Shown: piece after piece, positions 27,073 to 35,601 of the stretch
Layout of the letters: each line of letters begins with the position of its first letter
How positions within the stretch are numbered: position 1 is the first letter of the stretch
NCBI RefSeq assembly: GCF_017052655.1
Contig: NZ_JAFIDC010000002.1
Location: 44,752 to 108,751, forward strand
Direction of reading: 5' to 3'
Length of the DNA: 64,000 nt
Origin: Acholeplasma equirhinis
GTDB lineage: Bacteria; Bacillota_I; Bacilli_A; Acholeplasmatales; Acholeplasmataceae
The notes under the pieces: model-generated
What the model was told of the DNA's origin: nothing
What the model saw: the letters and a program-made list of their open reading frames with translations, nothing else
Databases searched by the model: none
Translations under genes and position numbers: made by a program

Positions 27073-27669
27073 TTATTCTTGAGTTTCTGTTTCGTTAGAT
27101 TCAGAATCTTCATCAACTTCGAATAGTGGGAATGCATTTGGAAGTTCCTTGTAAAGTTTAGTTGTAAACATAATACCATCTAAATGATCGAACTCATGTT
27201 GGAAGACGATTGCAGGGTAACCCACTAAATCCATTTCAATTGGTTGTGTATGTTCTGTTTCAGGATCTAGCGTGTAACCTTTAAAACGAATACCGTATTT
27301 TCTTGGTGTTAAACCTTCAGTAGGTCTGTCAACCGAAAGACAGCCTTCACCACCAGGAATAAAACATTCTTCCTTAGTTGAACCAATGATTTCAGGATTA
27401 ATGATGATGAATGAATAAAGTTCGCCATCTAAATCTTGAACATGCATTGCAAACATACGTTTTAATTTATTTACTTGTGGTGCTGCAAGACCAACAGAAG
27501 GACGTAAACGATATTTCTTCACCTTCTCATCATCTTGAGAATTGATAACATATTCTAATAAGTCCTTACCTAGTTTAATGTCTTCTTTAGATAAAGGTAG
27601 AATCACGGGTTTTGATTTAGTTGTTAGAGTTGGATGTCCTTCTCTAATAATATTTTGCATAGTAATCAT
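27073..27669 (-). CDS. def: Peptide deformylase
   Basis: Removes the formyl group from nascent proteins. The three motifs are complete: SVGLAAPQV (motif 1), EGCLSVD (motif 2, metal Cys) and QHEFDHLDG (motif 3, metal His pair and catalytic Glu). 198 residues, consistent with the longer type 2 deformylases of Gram-positives. The start at 27669 is set by GAGGTG seven bases upstream; an ATG three codons later is possible. Transcribed convergently to the GH20 gene. Confidence 0.96.
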   Translation of the reverse strand: MITMQNIIREGHPTLTTKSKPVILPLSKEDIKLGKDLLEYVINSQDDEKVKKYRLRPSVGLAAPQVNKLKRMFAMHVQDLDGELYSFIIINPEIIGSTKEECFIPGGEGCLSVDRPTEGLTPRKYGIRFKGYTLDPETEHTQPIEMDLVGYPAIVFQHEFDHLDGIMFTTKLYKELPNAFPLFEVDEDSESNETETQE

Positions 27670-27719
27670 TAGGTTTCACCTCGTAAACATTATAACATAA
27701 CAAGATAAGGAGCATCATT

Positions 27720-28415
27720 ATGCGTCTGGATAAAATATTATCCAACTTAAAATATGGGAGTCGTACCGAAATTAAAACCTTAATTAAGAGAGGTTTAATT
27801 TCAGTTAACGAAAAAATCGTGAAACATGCAGATATGCAAATTGATCCAAATAAAGATCAAATTGTTGTGGATCAAGAAACTGTATTTTATAAAGAAACCA
27901 TCATTTTAGCAATGCATAAACCTGCAGGATATTTATCTGCAAATCAAGATAAAAATGATCCTGTTGTAATCGATTTAATTAAAAAACCATATGATCGATT
28001 TGACTTTAAAATCGCAGGTAGACTGGATAAGGATACCGAAGGCTTACTGATTCTTACAACAGATGGTGAAATTCAACATGAAATTACGCATCCTAAAAAG
28101 CATTTAGATAAAGTTTATGAAGCAACTCTTGATTTAGATTTTACAGAAGCTGCAAAATTACAGCTTTTAGAAGGTGTCGAATTAAAAGACCCAGATGGTA
28201 AAATTTATTTTACCAATGCAAAGAAATTAAACTATAATAGTAATAAGGTGGAAATTACTATAGATGAAGGTAAATTTCACCAGGTTAAAAAGATGTTTGA
28301 AAGTGTGGGTTTTAAAGTAACTTACTTAAAACGTATACAAATCGGAGAACTTAAACTCGATTTAGAAAAAGGCACTTATAAAGAAATCGTCCTAAGTGAC
28401 ATCAAAGGGAAGTGA
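27720..28415 (+). CDS. rsuA: RsuA-family 16S rRNA pseudouridine synthase
   Basis: 231 residues. An N-terminal S4-like RNA-binding domain (MRLDKILSNLKYGSRTEIK) precedes the pseudouridine synthase domain with the catalytic Asp in AGRLDKDTEGLLILTTDG and the later KVEITIDEGKFHQVKKMFE. Best match is RsuA (Psi516 of 16S rRNA) over RluB because of the short N-terminal part and length. AAGGAG precedes ATG 27720. It is followed 4 bases later by ylbG. Confidence 0.9.
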   Translation: MRLDKILSNLKYGSRTEIKTLIKRGLISVNEKIVKHADMQIDPNKDQIVVDQETVFYKETIILAMHKPAGYLSANQDKNDPVVIDLIKKPYDRFDFKIAGRLDKDTEGLLILTTDGEIQHEITHPKKHLDKVYEATLDLDFTEAAKLQLLEGVELKDPDGKIYFTNAKKLNYNSNKVEITIDEGKFHQVKKMFESVGFKVTYLKRIQIGELKLDLEKGTYKEIVLSDIKGK

Positions 28416-28419
28416 AGAT

Positions 28420-28653
28420 ATGCAAATAGAACGTGTCGCATATATTGTAGACTTTAGAGGAAAAGAAGTTCCAAAGAAGTTAGAAAAAATGGATATCCAT
28501 GTAGCTTATATTTCAAAGAAAGCGAACTATGCAGTTGTTTACTTTGATAAAGTTAAGGGTGAAAAAGTATTGTTATCACAACTGCAAAATATTAAGGGAT
28601 TTATTGGGGTATATCCTTCACTATTCTTCAATGAAGAAGCAAATATAAAATAA
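28420..28653 (+). CDS. ylbG: YlbG-family protein (DUF2129)
   Basis: 77-residue cytoplasmic protein of the YlbG family, conserved in Firmicutes; its function is not known. Matching features are the start RVAYIVDFRGKEVPKKLEK, the middle YISKKANYAVVYFDK and the end GFIGVYPSLFF. ATG 28420 is chosen because AAAGGGAAG lies before it; a GTG at 28396 lies within rsuA. Probably cotranscribed with rsuA and followed by the rpsP promoter. Confidence 0.85.
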   Translation: MQIERVAYIVDFRGKEVPKKLEKMDIHVAYISKKANYAVVYFDKVKGEKVLLSQLQNIKGFIGVYPSLFFNEEANIK

Positions 28654-28661
28654 TTTCTCAT

Positions 28662-28705
28662 TGTCAAGGAAAAATACTTGACAGTAGTTATTTTTATGGT
28701 AAAAT
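28662..28705 (+). promoter_or_regulatory. Strong promoter of rpsP operon
   Basis: TTGACA (28678-28683), a 16-base spacer and an extended -10 TGG-TAAAAT (28697-28705). The -35 forms the right arm of an inverted repeat TGTCAAG (28662-28668) / CTTGACA (28677-28683). The repeat may be an operator or accidental. Confidence 0.75.
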
Positions 28706-28738
28706 TGAACAGGATTTATAAATAAAAGGAGACTTAAT

Positions 28739-28978
28739 ATGGTTAAACTACGTTTACAACGCTTTGGTAATCACAAACGCCCATTCTACAGAATCGTGGC
28801 AGCTGATGCAAAAGCACCAAGAGACGGTAAATTCTTAGAAATCGTTGGAACATATGAGCCAATCAACGGAACTGTTTTAGTTAACAATGAAAAAGTTGCT
28901 AAATGGTTAGAAAATGGTGCTCAACCAACTGACACAGTTAAGAGTTTATTCAAGAAGTACAATGTTTTAAGTAAATAA
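28739..28978 (+). CDS. rpsP: 30S ribosomal protein S16
   Basis: 79 residues, normal. Typical start [19 protein letters not shown] and ending with [18 protein letters not shown] lies before the ATG. First gene of the widely conserved rpsP-khpA-rimM-trmD-rplS group, which couples ribosome assembly and tRNA modification. Confidence 0.98.
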   Translation: MVKLRLQRFGNHKRPFYRIVAADAKAPRDGKFLEIVGTYEPINGTVLVNNEKVAKWLENGAQPTDTVKSLFKKYNVLSK

Positions 28979-28999
28979 CTTTAAGGGGGTTATAAACAT

Positions 29000-29248
29000 A
29001 TGGCAGTTGATTTTGAAAAATTAATCAAACAAATAGTAGTGCCATTAGTGGTATCCCCAGATGATGTTCATGTCAAAGTATTGAGCGAAGAAGCTGGTGT
29101 TCTACACATTCAACTTTTAGTCAATTCCAATGACTTAGGTAGAGTGATTGGTAAAGGCGGTAAAATCGCAAGTGCTATCCGTACCATAGTTTATGCAGGT
29201 GCATCTAAAGAAGGCAAGAGAGTGCACATCGATATCGATGCGTATTGA
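29000..29248 (+). CDS. khpA: KH-domain RNA-binding protein KhpA
   Basis: 82 residues, a single KH domain with the RNA-binding GxxG loop in VIGKGGKIASAIRTI. KhpA (YlqC) pairs with KhpB to regulate cell division and envelope functions by binding RNA in Firmicutes; here the position between rpsP and rimM is conserved. AAGGGGG precedes the start. Confidence 0.95.
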   Translation: MAVDFEKLIKQIVVPLVVSPDDVHVKVLSEEAGVLHIQLLVNSNDLGRVIGKGGKIASAIRTIVYAGASKEGKRVHIDIDAY

Positions 29249-29253
29249 TTCTA

Positions 29254-29727
29254 ATGATGTATTCAATTGGTAAAATTGTGGACACTCACGGTATTAAGGG
29301 CGAAGTGAAAATTCTATCGCATTCTGACTTTGATCGAATTAAAGTTGGTGTGACCCTTTATATTGGAGAACTTCCACTAAAAGTGAGGTCTGTTCGCAGA
29401 CAAAATGAATATTATCTCGTAGGGTTTGAAGGTTACTTAACATTAACCTCTGTCGAACCACTAAGAAAAAAAGAAGTATTTACAACTGAGGAACCTACCC
29501 TTGGGGAGGATGAATACCACTTACCTAAACTTGTTGGTTTAGATGTATTTAGTATGAATCATCTGCATCTTGGTAAAGTTGATTCTTTAGTTGAAGTTCC
29601 TCAAGGTTATCTACTTCGAATTGAAACAAATGATAAAAGAATGGTATATGTTCCCTTCGTGAATGCTTTTGTAAAATCAGTATCAGATGAAGGTATCTTA
29701 ATTGAAACCATTGAAGGATTAATATGA
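29254..29727 (+). CDS. rimM: Ribosome maturation factor RimM
   Basis: 158 residues. N-terminal RimM domain (IGKIVDTHGIKGEVKI) and C-terminal PRC-barrel (YHLPKLVGLDVF to VPFVNAFVKSV). It binds S19 and helps 30S head assembly. The start is either ATG 29254 or 29257, directly after the khpA stop; a TTG at 29245 overlaps that stop. No clear ribosome binding site, so coupling with khpA is likely. Overlaps trmD by 4 bases. Confidence 0.95.
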   Translation: MMYSIGKIVDTHGIKGEVKILSHSDFDRIKVGVTLYIGELPLKVRSVRRQNEYYLVGFEGYLTLTSVEPLRKKEVFTTEEPTLGEDEYHLPKLVGLDVFSMNHLHLGKVDSLVEVPQGYLLRIETNDKRMVYVPFVNAFVKSVSDEGILIETIEGLI

Positions 29728-30455
29728 AGATCGATATAATTACGATTTTTCCAAATTTTTTTAATGAGTTTTTAACCACCAGCAAGATAAAACATGCGAT
29801 TGAAGACGGTAGAGTTACCATTCAAATTCATGATTTAAGAGACTATACAGATCTCAAAGGTGGAAAAATTGACGATACACCTTATGGTGGTGGGGCAGGT
29901 ATGCTCATGATTTTCCCACCATTTTACAAACTTTTACAACAGCTTAGAACAGAAGATACATACACAATTTTCTTATCACCTCAAGGCACAGTTTTCAATC
30001 AACAAATCGCTACCCACTTTAGGGATACGAAAAAACACCTCATATTGATTTGTGGACATTATGAAGGTATTGATGAGAGAGTCTTAAACTTCGTTGATGA
30101 AGAAATCTCAATTGGTGACTATGTCTTAACCGGTGGTGAAATACCAGCAATGGTGATTACTGATGCGATTGTAAGGCTATTACCAGGGGTTATCAATGAA
30201 GCATCATATATTGATGATTCACATCAACAAGGCTTACTCAAATATCCACAATACACTAAACCAGAAACTTTCGAAGGCTATGCTGTACCAGAAGTATTAC
30301 GCTCTGGACATCATGAAAACATTCGAAAATGGAGGTTATATATGAGTCTTAAAAAGACTTATATGAAGAGACCGGATTTAATAGCAAAAAAGAATCTGAA
30401 TAAAGAAGAAACTAAATTGCTAAATGAGATAAAAAAAGAGATTGAATCAAAATAA
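29724..30455 (+). CDS. trmD: tRNA (guanine-N1)-methyltransferase TrmD
   Basis: Methylates G37 of tRNAs to prevent frameshifting. SPOUT knot enzyme with IDIITIFPNFF at the start, DDTPYGGGAGMLM, LICGHYEGIDERV, EISIGDYVLTGGE and the C-terminal VLRSGHHENIRKWR. 243 residues, normal. The start overlaps rimM (ATGA). Confidence 0.97.
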   Translation: MKIDIITIFPNFFNEFLTTSKIKHAIEDGRVTIQIHDLRDYTDLKGGKIDDTPYGGGAGMLMIFPPFYKLLQQLRTEDTYTIFLSPQGTVFNQQIATHFRDTKKHLILICGHYEGIDERVLNFVDEEISIGDYVLTGGEIPAMVITDAIVRLLPGVINEASYIDDSHQQGLLKYPQYTKPETFEGYAVPEVLRSGHHENIRKWRLYMSLKKTYMKRPDLIAKKNLNKEETKLLNEIKKEIESK

Positions 30456-30470
30456 GGATTCATGTATAAT
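30442..30470 (+). promoter_or_regulatory. Internal promoter of rplS
   Basis: TTGAAT (30442-30447), a 17-base spacer, TATAAT (30465-30470), overlapping the end of trmD. This would give rplS its own transcript with a leader of about 60 bases. Confidence 0.6.
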
Positions 30471-30475
30471 AAATA

Positions 30476-30530
30476 AGCACGCTGGTCCGCTAAGTAAAAT
30501 ACTTATGAACAGACGTTAAATAAGGAGAGT
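30476..30530 (+). promoter_or_regulatory. Probable L19 leader (ribosomal protein autoregulation)
   Basis: The 5' UTR of rplS starting near AAGCACGCTGGTCCGC and including GAACAGACG resembles the L19 leader motif found before rplS in Firmicutes, which lets L19 limit its own synthesis. Based on position and short matching blocks; a covariance search would confirm. Confidence 0.5.
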
Positions 30531-30535
30531 CGTTT

Positions 30536-30898
30536 ATGGCAAAGTTAAAAGGTCAAGCTTTAATCGCTGCAATTACTTCTAAATACATTCAAGAACGTCC
30601 AAGCTTCAAAGCTGGTGATACAGTTAAAGTTTACGTTAAAATTAAAGAAGGTAACAAAGAAAGAATTCAGTTATTTGAAGGATTAGTAATCAAACGTCAA
30701 GGCGGTGGCATCTCAGAAACTTTTACAGTACGTAAGGTTTCAAATGGGGTCGGCGTTGAAAGAACATTCCCTGTTCATTCACCAGCTATCGATCGCTTAG
30801 AAGTTTCACGTATCGGTGTTGTTCGCCGTGCGAAGTTAAACTATATCCGCGCATTAAGCAAAAAAGCATCAAGAATTAAAGAACAAAAAATCGTCTAA
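30536..30898 (+). CDS. rplS: 50S ribosomal protein L19
   Basis: 120 residues, at the subunit interface. Typical blocks: [80 protein letters not shown] precedes the start. It ends the rpsP cluster with a terminator directly after. Confidence 0.98.
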   Translation: MAKLKGQALIAAITSKYIQERPSFKAGDTVKVYVKIKEGNKERIQLFEGLVIKRQGGGISETFTVRKVSNGVGVERTFPVHSPAIDRLEVSRIGVVRRAKLNYIRALSKKASRIKEQKIV

Positions 30899-30901
30899 GA
30901 T

Positions 30902-30930
30902 AAGCCAGCAAATTTGCTGGCTTTCTTTTT
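30902..30930 (+). terminator. Terminator of rplS
   Basis: AAGCCAGCAAATTTGCTGGCTT (in two arms, 30902-30912 and 30913-30924) forms a perfect hairpin, followed by TTTCTTTTT. Confidence 0.9.
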
Positions 30931-30962
30931 CATGAAAATTTTTTCATTTTGTTACATTCTCG

Positions 30963-30991
30963 TTGTAAGCGCCTCCATTATATGCTATAAT
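30963..30991 (+). promoter_or_regulatory. ccpA promoter with overlapping cre-like box
   Basis: TTGTAA (30963-30968), a 17-base spacer and TATAAT (30986-30991, with TG upstream). The -35 is the left half of TTGTAAGCGCCTCCA (30963-30977), which fits the Firmicutes cre consensus WTGNAANCGNWNNCW with one mismatch. This predicts that CcpA represses its own gene. Confidence 0.6.
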
Positions 30992-31016
30992 GTTTTCTAT
31001 CGAGAGGTGATTTTTT

Positions 31017-32009
31017 ATGAGCAATGCGACAATTTATGATGTTGCTGGTGCTGCAGGTGTTTCTTTAGCAACAGTATCTAGAGTTCTAAACTCTCCAGAG
31101 AAAGTAAAAGAAGATACACGTCAACGTGTTTTAAAAGTCATAAAGGAATTAGGGTATCGTCCAAATGTGATTGCAAGAGGTCTAGCAAGTCGTAAAACGA
31201 CTACAGTTGGAGTTGTTATTTCTGATATCACAAGAGCATCTGTTGCACAGATGTTAGGTGGTATTTCTGATATTGCAACAAAGTATAACTATTCGATTAA
31301 ATTGTTCTCTATTCCAGAGGATGCAGATGTACTTGATGCAGTGCAAAATATTGTAGCTGAACAAGTTGATGGCATTCTATATTTAAATGATGAATTATCA
31401 GATAGAGATGTTGAATTATTAAAACGCATGTTTAATGATAATAACATTCCATATGTCTTTGCAAATGTTGTCACATCCGATCCGATCGTTCCAACGGTTT
31501 CAATTGACTATGCAAAAGCTGGATATGAAATTACGAAGAATTTAATTGATAAAGGCTGTAAAGATCTTTACTTCTTATCAACTGCACGTCGTTATAGTGT
31601 TAATGATAAGAAAGAAGAAGGTTACACTAAAGCTATGTTAGAAGCTAACCTTGAACCTAGAATCTTTAGAACAAGTGGTGACACTTCAATTAATAAACCT
31701 CACTTTGAAACATTCTTTGCAGATATTAATGTCGATGGTGCAATTGCTGTCCGTGACTCTATTGCAGTATCATTCTTAAACACTGCAATCGAAAATGGTA
31801 AACAAGTACCAAAGAATTTAAAGATTTCAGGATTCCAAAATACAAAGTATGCAGCACTTTCTCGTCCTGCACTGACTTCAATTGATATTCCTGTCTATGA
31901 TATTGGTGCAGTTTCTATGAGACTTTTAACTAAATTAATGCAATCTAAGAGCGTAGAAAATACACGTATTATTCTGCCTCATAGAATCGTTGAAAGACAA
32001 TCAACTTAA
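31017..32009 (+). CDS. ccpA: Catabolite control protein A-like LacI-family regulator
   Basis: 330 residues. N-terminal LacI helix-turn-helix (TIYDVAGAAGVSLATVSRVLN) and hinge (NVIARGLASRKTTTVGVV), followed by a periplasmic-binding-like effector domain. The helix sequence matches CcpA closely (VSMATVSRVVNGN is the Bacillus form). CcpA binds cre sites with HPr phosphorylated on Ser46; an HPr with that serine is encoded at 17577. GAGAGGTG precedes the ATG. Single-gene unit; cre-like sites occur before itself, gap and between pepF and spx. Confidence 0.85.
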   Translation: MSNATIYDVAGAAGVSLATVSRVLNSPEKVKEDTRQRVLKVIKELGYRPNVIARGLASRKTTTVGVVISDITRASVAQMLGGISDIATKYNYSIKLFSIPEDADVLDAVQNIVAEQVDGILYLNDELSDRDVELLKRMFNDNNIPYVFANVVTSDPIVPTVSIDYAKAGYEITKNLIDKGCKDLYFLSTARRYSVNDKKEEGYTKAMLEANLEPRIFRTSGDTSINKPHFETFFADINVDGAIAVRDSIAVSFLNTAIENGKQVPKNLKISGFQNTKYAALSRPALTSIDIPVYDIGAVSMRLLTKLMQSKSVENTRIILPHRIVERQST

Positions 32010-32022
32010 TCGATCGATGAAT

Positions 32023-32212
32023 TTGAATTAAGTAGTTCATACAACTAAGCAAGAAATCTAGTGGCTGATGTAAACTAGAAGTTAATGTATGTTACGAATT
32101 ACACCAAAGGAGATCAAATATATATTGAGGTGCGTAAAGTTTACTTTACGAACTAAGGTGGTACCGCGAAATTTTCGTCCTTAGACATATTTTTTGTCTA
32201 AGGATTTTATTT
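32023..32212 (+). promoter_or_regulatory. T-box riboswitch of tyrS
   Basis: T-box core AAGGTGGTACCGCG at 32155-32168 and terminator CCTTAGACA (32179-32187) / TGTCTAAGG (32195-32203) followed by ATTTTATTTTT. The specifier loop probably contains TAC (Tyr) in GAATTACACC. Uncharged tRNA-Tyr would favour the antiterminator and allow tyrS expression. Exact 5' end uncertain. Confidence 0.92.
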
Positions 32213-32231
32213 TTATTGAAGGAGAAATATG

Positions 32232-33467
32232 ATGAACTTATATGATGAACTTATATGGCGTGGCATGGTTAAAGATGTATCCAATGTCGATGAAGCTAAA
32301 AAATTATTAAATGAAAAATCTACAAAATTCTATGTTGGATACGATCCAACAGGAGAATCCTTAACAGTTGGTCACTTAGTCCAAATTGTTAGAATGAAAT
32401 ATCTTCAAAAACATGGACATGTACCTGTTGTTGTTATTGGTGGTGCGACAGGGTTAATTGGAGATCCTAAAGAAACTCAAGAAAGAAAATTATTAACACT
32501 GGATCAATCCTTACAAAATGCAGGTAAGATTGAACGTCAAATTAGAACATTACTTCAAGGTAATACAATCTTTGTTAATAACTATGACTGGATTTCTAAA
32601 ATTGATACCATTACATTCTTAAGAGATTATGGCAAGTATTTTAATATTGCGTATATGCTCGCAAAAGATACGGTTCAAAAACGCATTGATGTTGGTATTT
32701 CATATACTGAGTTTTCATATATGATTCTTCAATCAATTGACTGGTTACATTTATACCAAACTAATGATGTCAAGATTCAATTTGGTGGTTCTGATCAATG
32801 GGGAAATATTACATCTGGTCTAGAATTAATCCGTAAAGTTGTTGGAGAAAATGATGCAGTTGGTCTTTCTTCACCACTTTTATTAAAATCAGATGGTACG
32901 AAGTTTGGTAAGAGTGAATCTGGTGCACTTTGGTTAGATGAAAATATGACATCACCATATGAACTCTATCAATACTTCTTCAATGCATCAGATAATGACA
33001 TTGAAAACTATTTAAAACTGTTAACAACTTTAGAACACGAAGAAATTGATGAACTCTTAAAAGTATCACGTGAAAAACCAGAATTACGTCTAGCACAAAA
33101 GAAACTTGCTGAAGAGGTTGTTACATTTGTTCACGGTAAAGAAAAACTTCAAATTGCACTTGAAGTAACAGAAGCTTTATTTAGTGGTGACTTTAACAAG
33201 TTAAATGAAGAAGCTTTTAAAACTTTAGAAAAAGTACTAGATAAAGTTGAATTATCAAATGAAATGACTCTAGTTGAGGCTTTAATCAAAGGTAACCTTG
33301 CAAGTAGCAATCGTGAAGCACGTGAGTTTATTACAACCGGTGCTGTAAGTTTAAATGGTGAAAAAGTTACCGATTTAACATATACTATGGGTATAGGAAA
33401 TAAAGTACATAGTAGATATGTCATTCTAAGAAGAGGTAAAAAGAAATACGCACTTGGCGTATTCTAG
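32232..33467 (+). CDS. tyrS: Tyrosyl-tRNA synthetase
   Basis: Charges tRNA-Tyr. Class I synthetase with [18 protein letters not shown] (HIGH-like motif), [13 protein letters not shown] for tyrosine and the KMSKS-like [10 protein letters not shown]-terminal S4 domain ([25 protein letters not shown]) binds the tRNA. 411 residues. Start 32232 is favoured because GGAG is seven bases before it; ATG 32229 is possible. Controlled by the T-box directly upstream. Confidence 0.97.
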   Translation: MNLYDELIWRGMVKDVSNVDEAKKLLNEKSTKFYVGYDPTGESLTVGHLVQIVRMKYLQKHGHVPVVVIGGATGLIGDPKETQERKLLTLDQSLQNAGKIERQIRTLLQGNTIFVNNYDWISKIDTITFLRDYGKYFNIAYMLAKDTVQKRIDVGISYTEFSYMILQSIDWLHLYQTNDVKIQFGGSDQWGNITSGLELIRKVVGENDAVGLSSPLLLKSDGTKFGKSESGALWLDENMTSPYELYQYFFNASDNDIENYLKLLTTLEHEEIDELLKVSREKPELRLAQKKLAEEVVTFVHGKEKLQIALEVTEALFSGDFNKLNEEAFKTLEKVLDKVELSNEMTLVEALIKGNLASSNREAREFITTGAVSLNGEKVTDLTYTMGIGNKVHSRYVILRRGKKKYALGVF

Positions 33468-33475
33468 GAAATTAT

Positions 33476-34318
33476 ATGGATATTATTTTATATAACCCAT
33501 TATCTTCCCGCGGGAAGAACATTAAAGTAGCAGCTAAATTAGAGAAAAAACTTAAGAAACAAAAACGTGAAGTTTTAATTATTAATCTTTTAAACATCAT
33601 TGATGTTAAAGAGTTTTTAGATAAGCATAATGAAAGTGACAGAATCATCATCTTAGGTGGTGATGGTACACTTCATCGTATAGCTAATCAAATCGAAGGT
33701 TATGTGATTAAGCCTGAAGTGTACCTTTACAAAGCAGGTACAGGTAATGATTTTTTAAGAACTGTTCCAATTAAAAAACGTATGGCCAACATTAAAGAAT
33801 ACTTAATTCATTTACCAGTCATGTACGTGAATGGCAAAAGAGAAAGAGTAATCAATGGTGGTGGTGTCGGTCTTGATGGACTTGTTGCATATAAAGTTAA
33901 TAAATCAAAAGCTGAAAAAAGTAAATCAAATTTCTTCTTAAACTCATTCTTAGGCTTCAAAGAATTTAAGCCAGTCGCAGCTAAATTTAATGTCGATGGT
34001 AAAGTCTTTGAAGAAAAGAAAGTCTGGTTTGCATCTGCAATGTATGCACAATACTTTGGTGGTGGTATGATGATTTCACCAAGAAAGAAAAGATCAGAAA
34101 AAGAAATTGAATTAGTCGTTGTTAGAAATATTCCAAAATGGGTTTTAGTATTAATTTTCCCAACAATTTATTTAGGTTGGCACCGTATGTTTAAAAGATG
34201 GGTTCAATTCTATCGTGGAAAAGATATCACAGTTGAATTTGCAGAACCTGCTTTCCTACAAATGGATGGGGAACATGAATATCCAGTATTAAAATATCAA
34301 ATGAAGATGGAAGATTAA
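33476..34318 (+). CDS. Diacylglycerol/lipid kinase (DagK/YegS family)
   Basis: 280 residues. The kinase catalytic motif GGDGTLHRI and the NDFLRT loop are typical of diacylglycerol kinase-like lipid kinases; NPLSSRGKN is the usual N terminus. It likely phosphorylates diacylglycerol for phospholipid recycling at the membrane, though sphingosine-like or other lipids are possible. In a wall-less cell with glycolipid-rich membranes this would feed the pathway to which CdsA (61095) belongs. It follows tyrS by 8 bases. Confidence 0.85.
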   Translation: MDIILYNPLSSRGKNIKVAAKLEKKLKKQKREVLIINLLNIIDVKEFLDKHNESDRIIILGGDGTLHRIANQIEGYVIKPEVYLYKAGTGNDFLRTVPIKKRMANIKEYLIHLPVMYVNGKRERVINGGGVGLDGLVAYKVNKSKAEKSKSNFFLNSFLGFKEFKPVAAKFNVDGKVFEEKKVWFASAMYAQYFGGGMMISPRKKRSEKEIELVVVRNIPKWVLVLIFPTIYLGWHRMFKRWVQFYRGKDITVEFAEPAFLQMDGEHEYPVLKYQMKMED

Positions 34319-34319
34319 A

Positions 34320-34353
34320 AAAGAAGTGATTCCAAAAAATGGAATCACTTTTT
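34320..34353. terminator. Bidirectional terminator between lipid kinase and trpS
   Basis: AAGTGATTCC (34324-34333) pairs with GGAATCACTT (34341-34350) around a 7-nt A-rich loop; A and T runs on both sides serve both converging genes. Confidence 0.85.
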
Positions 34354-35352
34354 TCTTTGTAGCCCAAGTCGAGAGAGGACTTTGGTCATTTTTCGTCTTG
34401 CATAAAGTCTTGCAGTTTCTGCACCTTTATCAAGAATTTCGTCTAATTCTTTTGAATTGATTAATTCAAGATATCGTTTTTGAATTTTTTCAATATGATT
34501 ACCAACGATTTCAGCAAGTTCTTGTTTAAAGCTTGCATACGATGTTTCATTTTCATACTGTTTAACAATATCTTCAATTGAACGCTCTGTTAAAGCTGAA
34601 TAAATTGTAAGTAAATTTGAGATGCCTGGTTTTTTCTTTTCATCAAAATATATTTTAGTATCTGAGTCAGTTACTGCAGATTTAATTTTATTTTTGATTT
34701 GTGCAACCGGATCAAGTAAAAGAATATAAGCTTTTTCAGTTTCCGCTTCACTCTTACTCATCTTTTTAGTTGGATCTTGAAGATTTTTAATCTTCGCACC
34801 AACTTTTGGTGTATAACCCTCTGGTACTGCAAATGTATCCCCATATTGTGAGTTGAATCGCTCTGCTAAAGTTCTTGTTAATTCTAGATGTTGTCTTTGG
34901 TCTTCACCAACTGGAACTAAATTTGCATCATAAAGCAGAATATCAGCAGCCATTAATGCAGGATATGTCAGAAGTGAAGTTCTTACACCTGTAGCTTTTT
35001 CTTTTTGTTTCTTTTCTTTGAATTGGATCATACGCTCCATTTCACCAATGTAAGCAGTGGATTCCATAATATAACCTAAAAGTGCATGTTCCATCACTTC
35101 AGATTGAACAAAGAGTGTGACCTTATGAGGATCTAGTCCACATGCAATGTAGAATGCTGCAATATCGCGCACGCGTTTTCTTAATAATTGTTTATCCTGT
35201 GGGGTAGTGATTGCGTGAAGGTCAGCAATAAAGATAAAGAATTCTGTGTCTTCTAAAGTATCTTGTAGTTTTACGAATTGTTGGATTGCTCCAATATAGT
35301 TACCAAGTGTTAATTCACCGGTTGGTTTAATTCCTGATACGAGTCGTTTCAT
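34345..35352 (-). CDS. trpS: Tryptophanyl-tRNA synthetase
   Basis: Charges tRNA-Trp. Class I enzyme with SGIKPTGELTLGNYIGAI (HIGH-like GNY), VPVGEDQRQHLELTR for tryptophan/ATP and KMSKSEAE. 335 residues, normal. TGG is the only Trp codon used here, consistent with TGA as stop. Controlled by a T-box on the minus strand upstream. Confidence 0.97.
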   Translation of the reverse strand: MKRLVSGIKPTGELTLGNYIGAIQQFVKLQDTLEDTEFFIFIADLHAITTPQDKQLLRKRVRDIAAFYIACGLDPHKVTLFVQSEVMEHALLGYIMESTAYIGEMERMIQFKEKKQKEKATGVRTSLLTYPALMAADILLYDANLVPVGEDQRQHLELTRTLAERFNSQYGDTFAVPEGYTPKVGAKIKNLQDPTKKMSKSEAETEKAYILLLDPVAQIKNKIKSAVTDSDTKIYFDEKKKPGISNLLTIYSALTERSIEDIVKQYENETSYASFKQELAEIVGNHIEKIQKRYLELINSKELDEILDKGAETARLYARRKMTKVLSRLGLQRKK

Positions 35353-35380
35353 TTAAATCATCCTTTCTAAATGGAAAATA

Positions 35381-35575
35381 AAAAGTCCCCAAAAGTAGTT
35401 AACTTTTAAGGACGAATTTAAAATCCGCGGTGCCACCTTAATTCTATATACATTATATATAGCGCTTAAGATTAAATTGTTGACTCCAAGGCCCATTCGC
35501 TAATCGTTTATCTTGCATTTCACCTTACTGCAAGTCTCTTCTAAATAAACTAAACTAGGTACTTACCTTTTCAAC
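35381..35575 (-). promoter_or_regulatory. T-box riboswitch of trpS
   Basis: On the minus strand the T-box AAGGTGGCACCGCGG lies at 35425-35439, and a terminator at 35385-35413 (GTCC...GGAC with wobble pairs) followed by T. The specifier is probably TGG in CTTGGAGTC. Uncharged tRNA-Trp would prevent termination. Confidence 0.92.
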
Positions 35576-35601
35576 GTCATATTTATTTTAACACAAGATT
35601 G

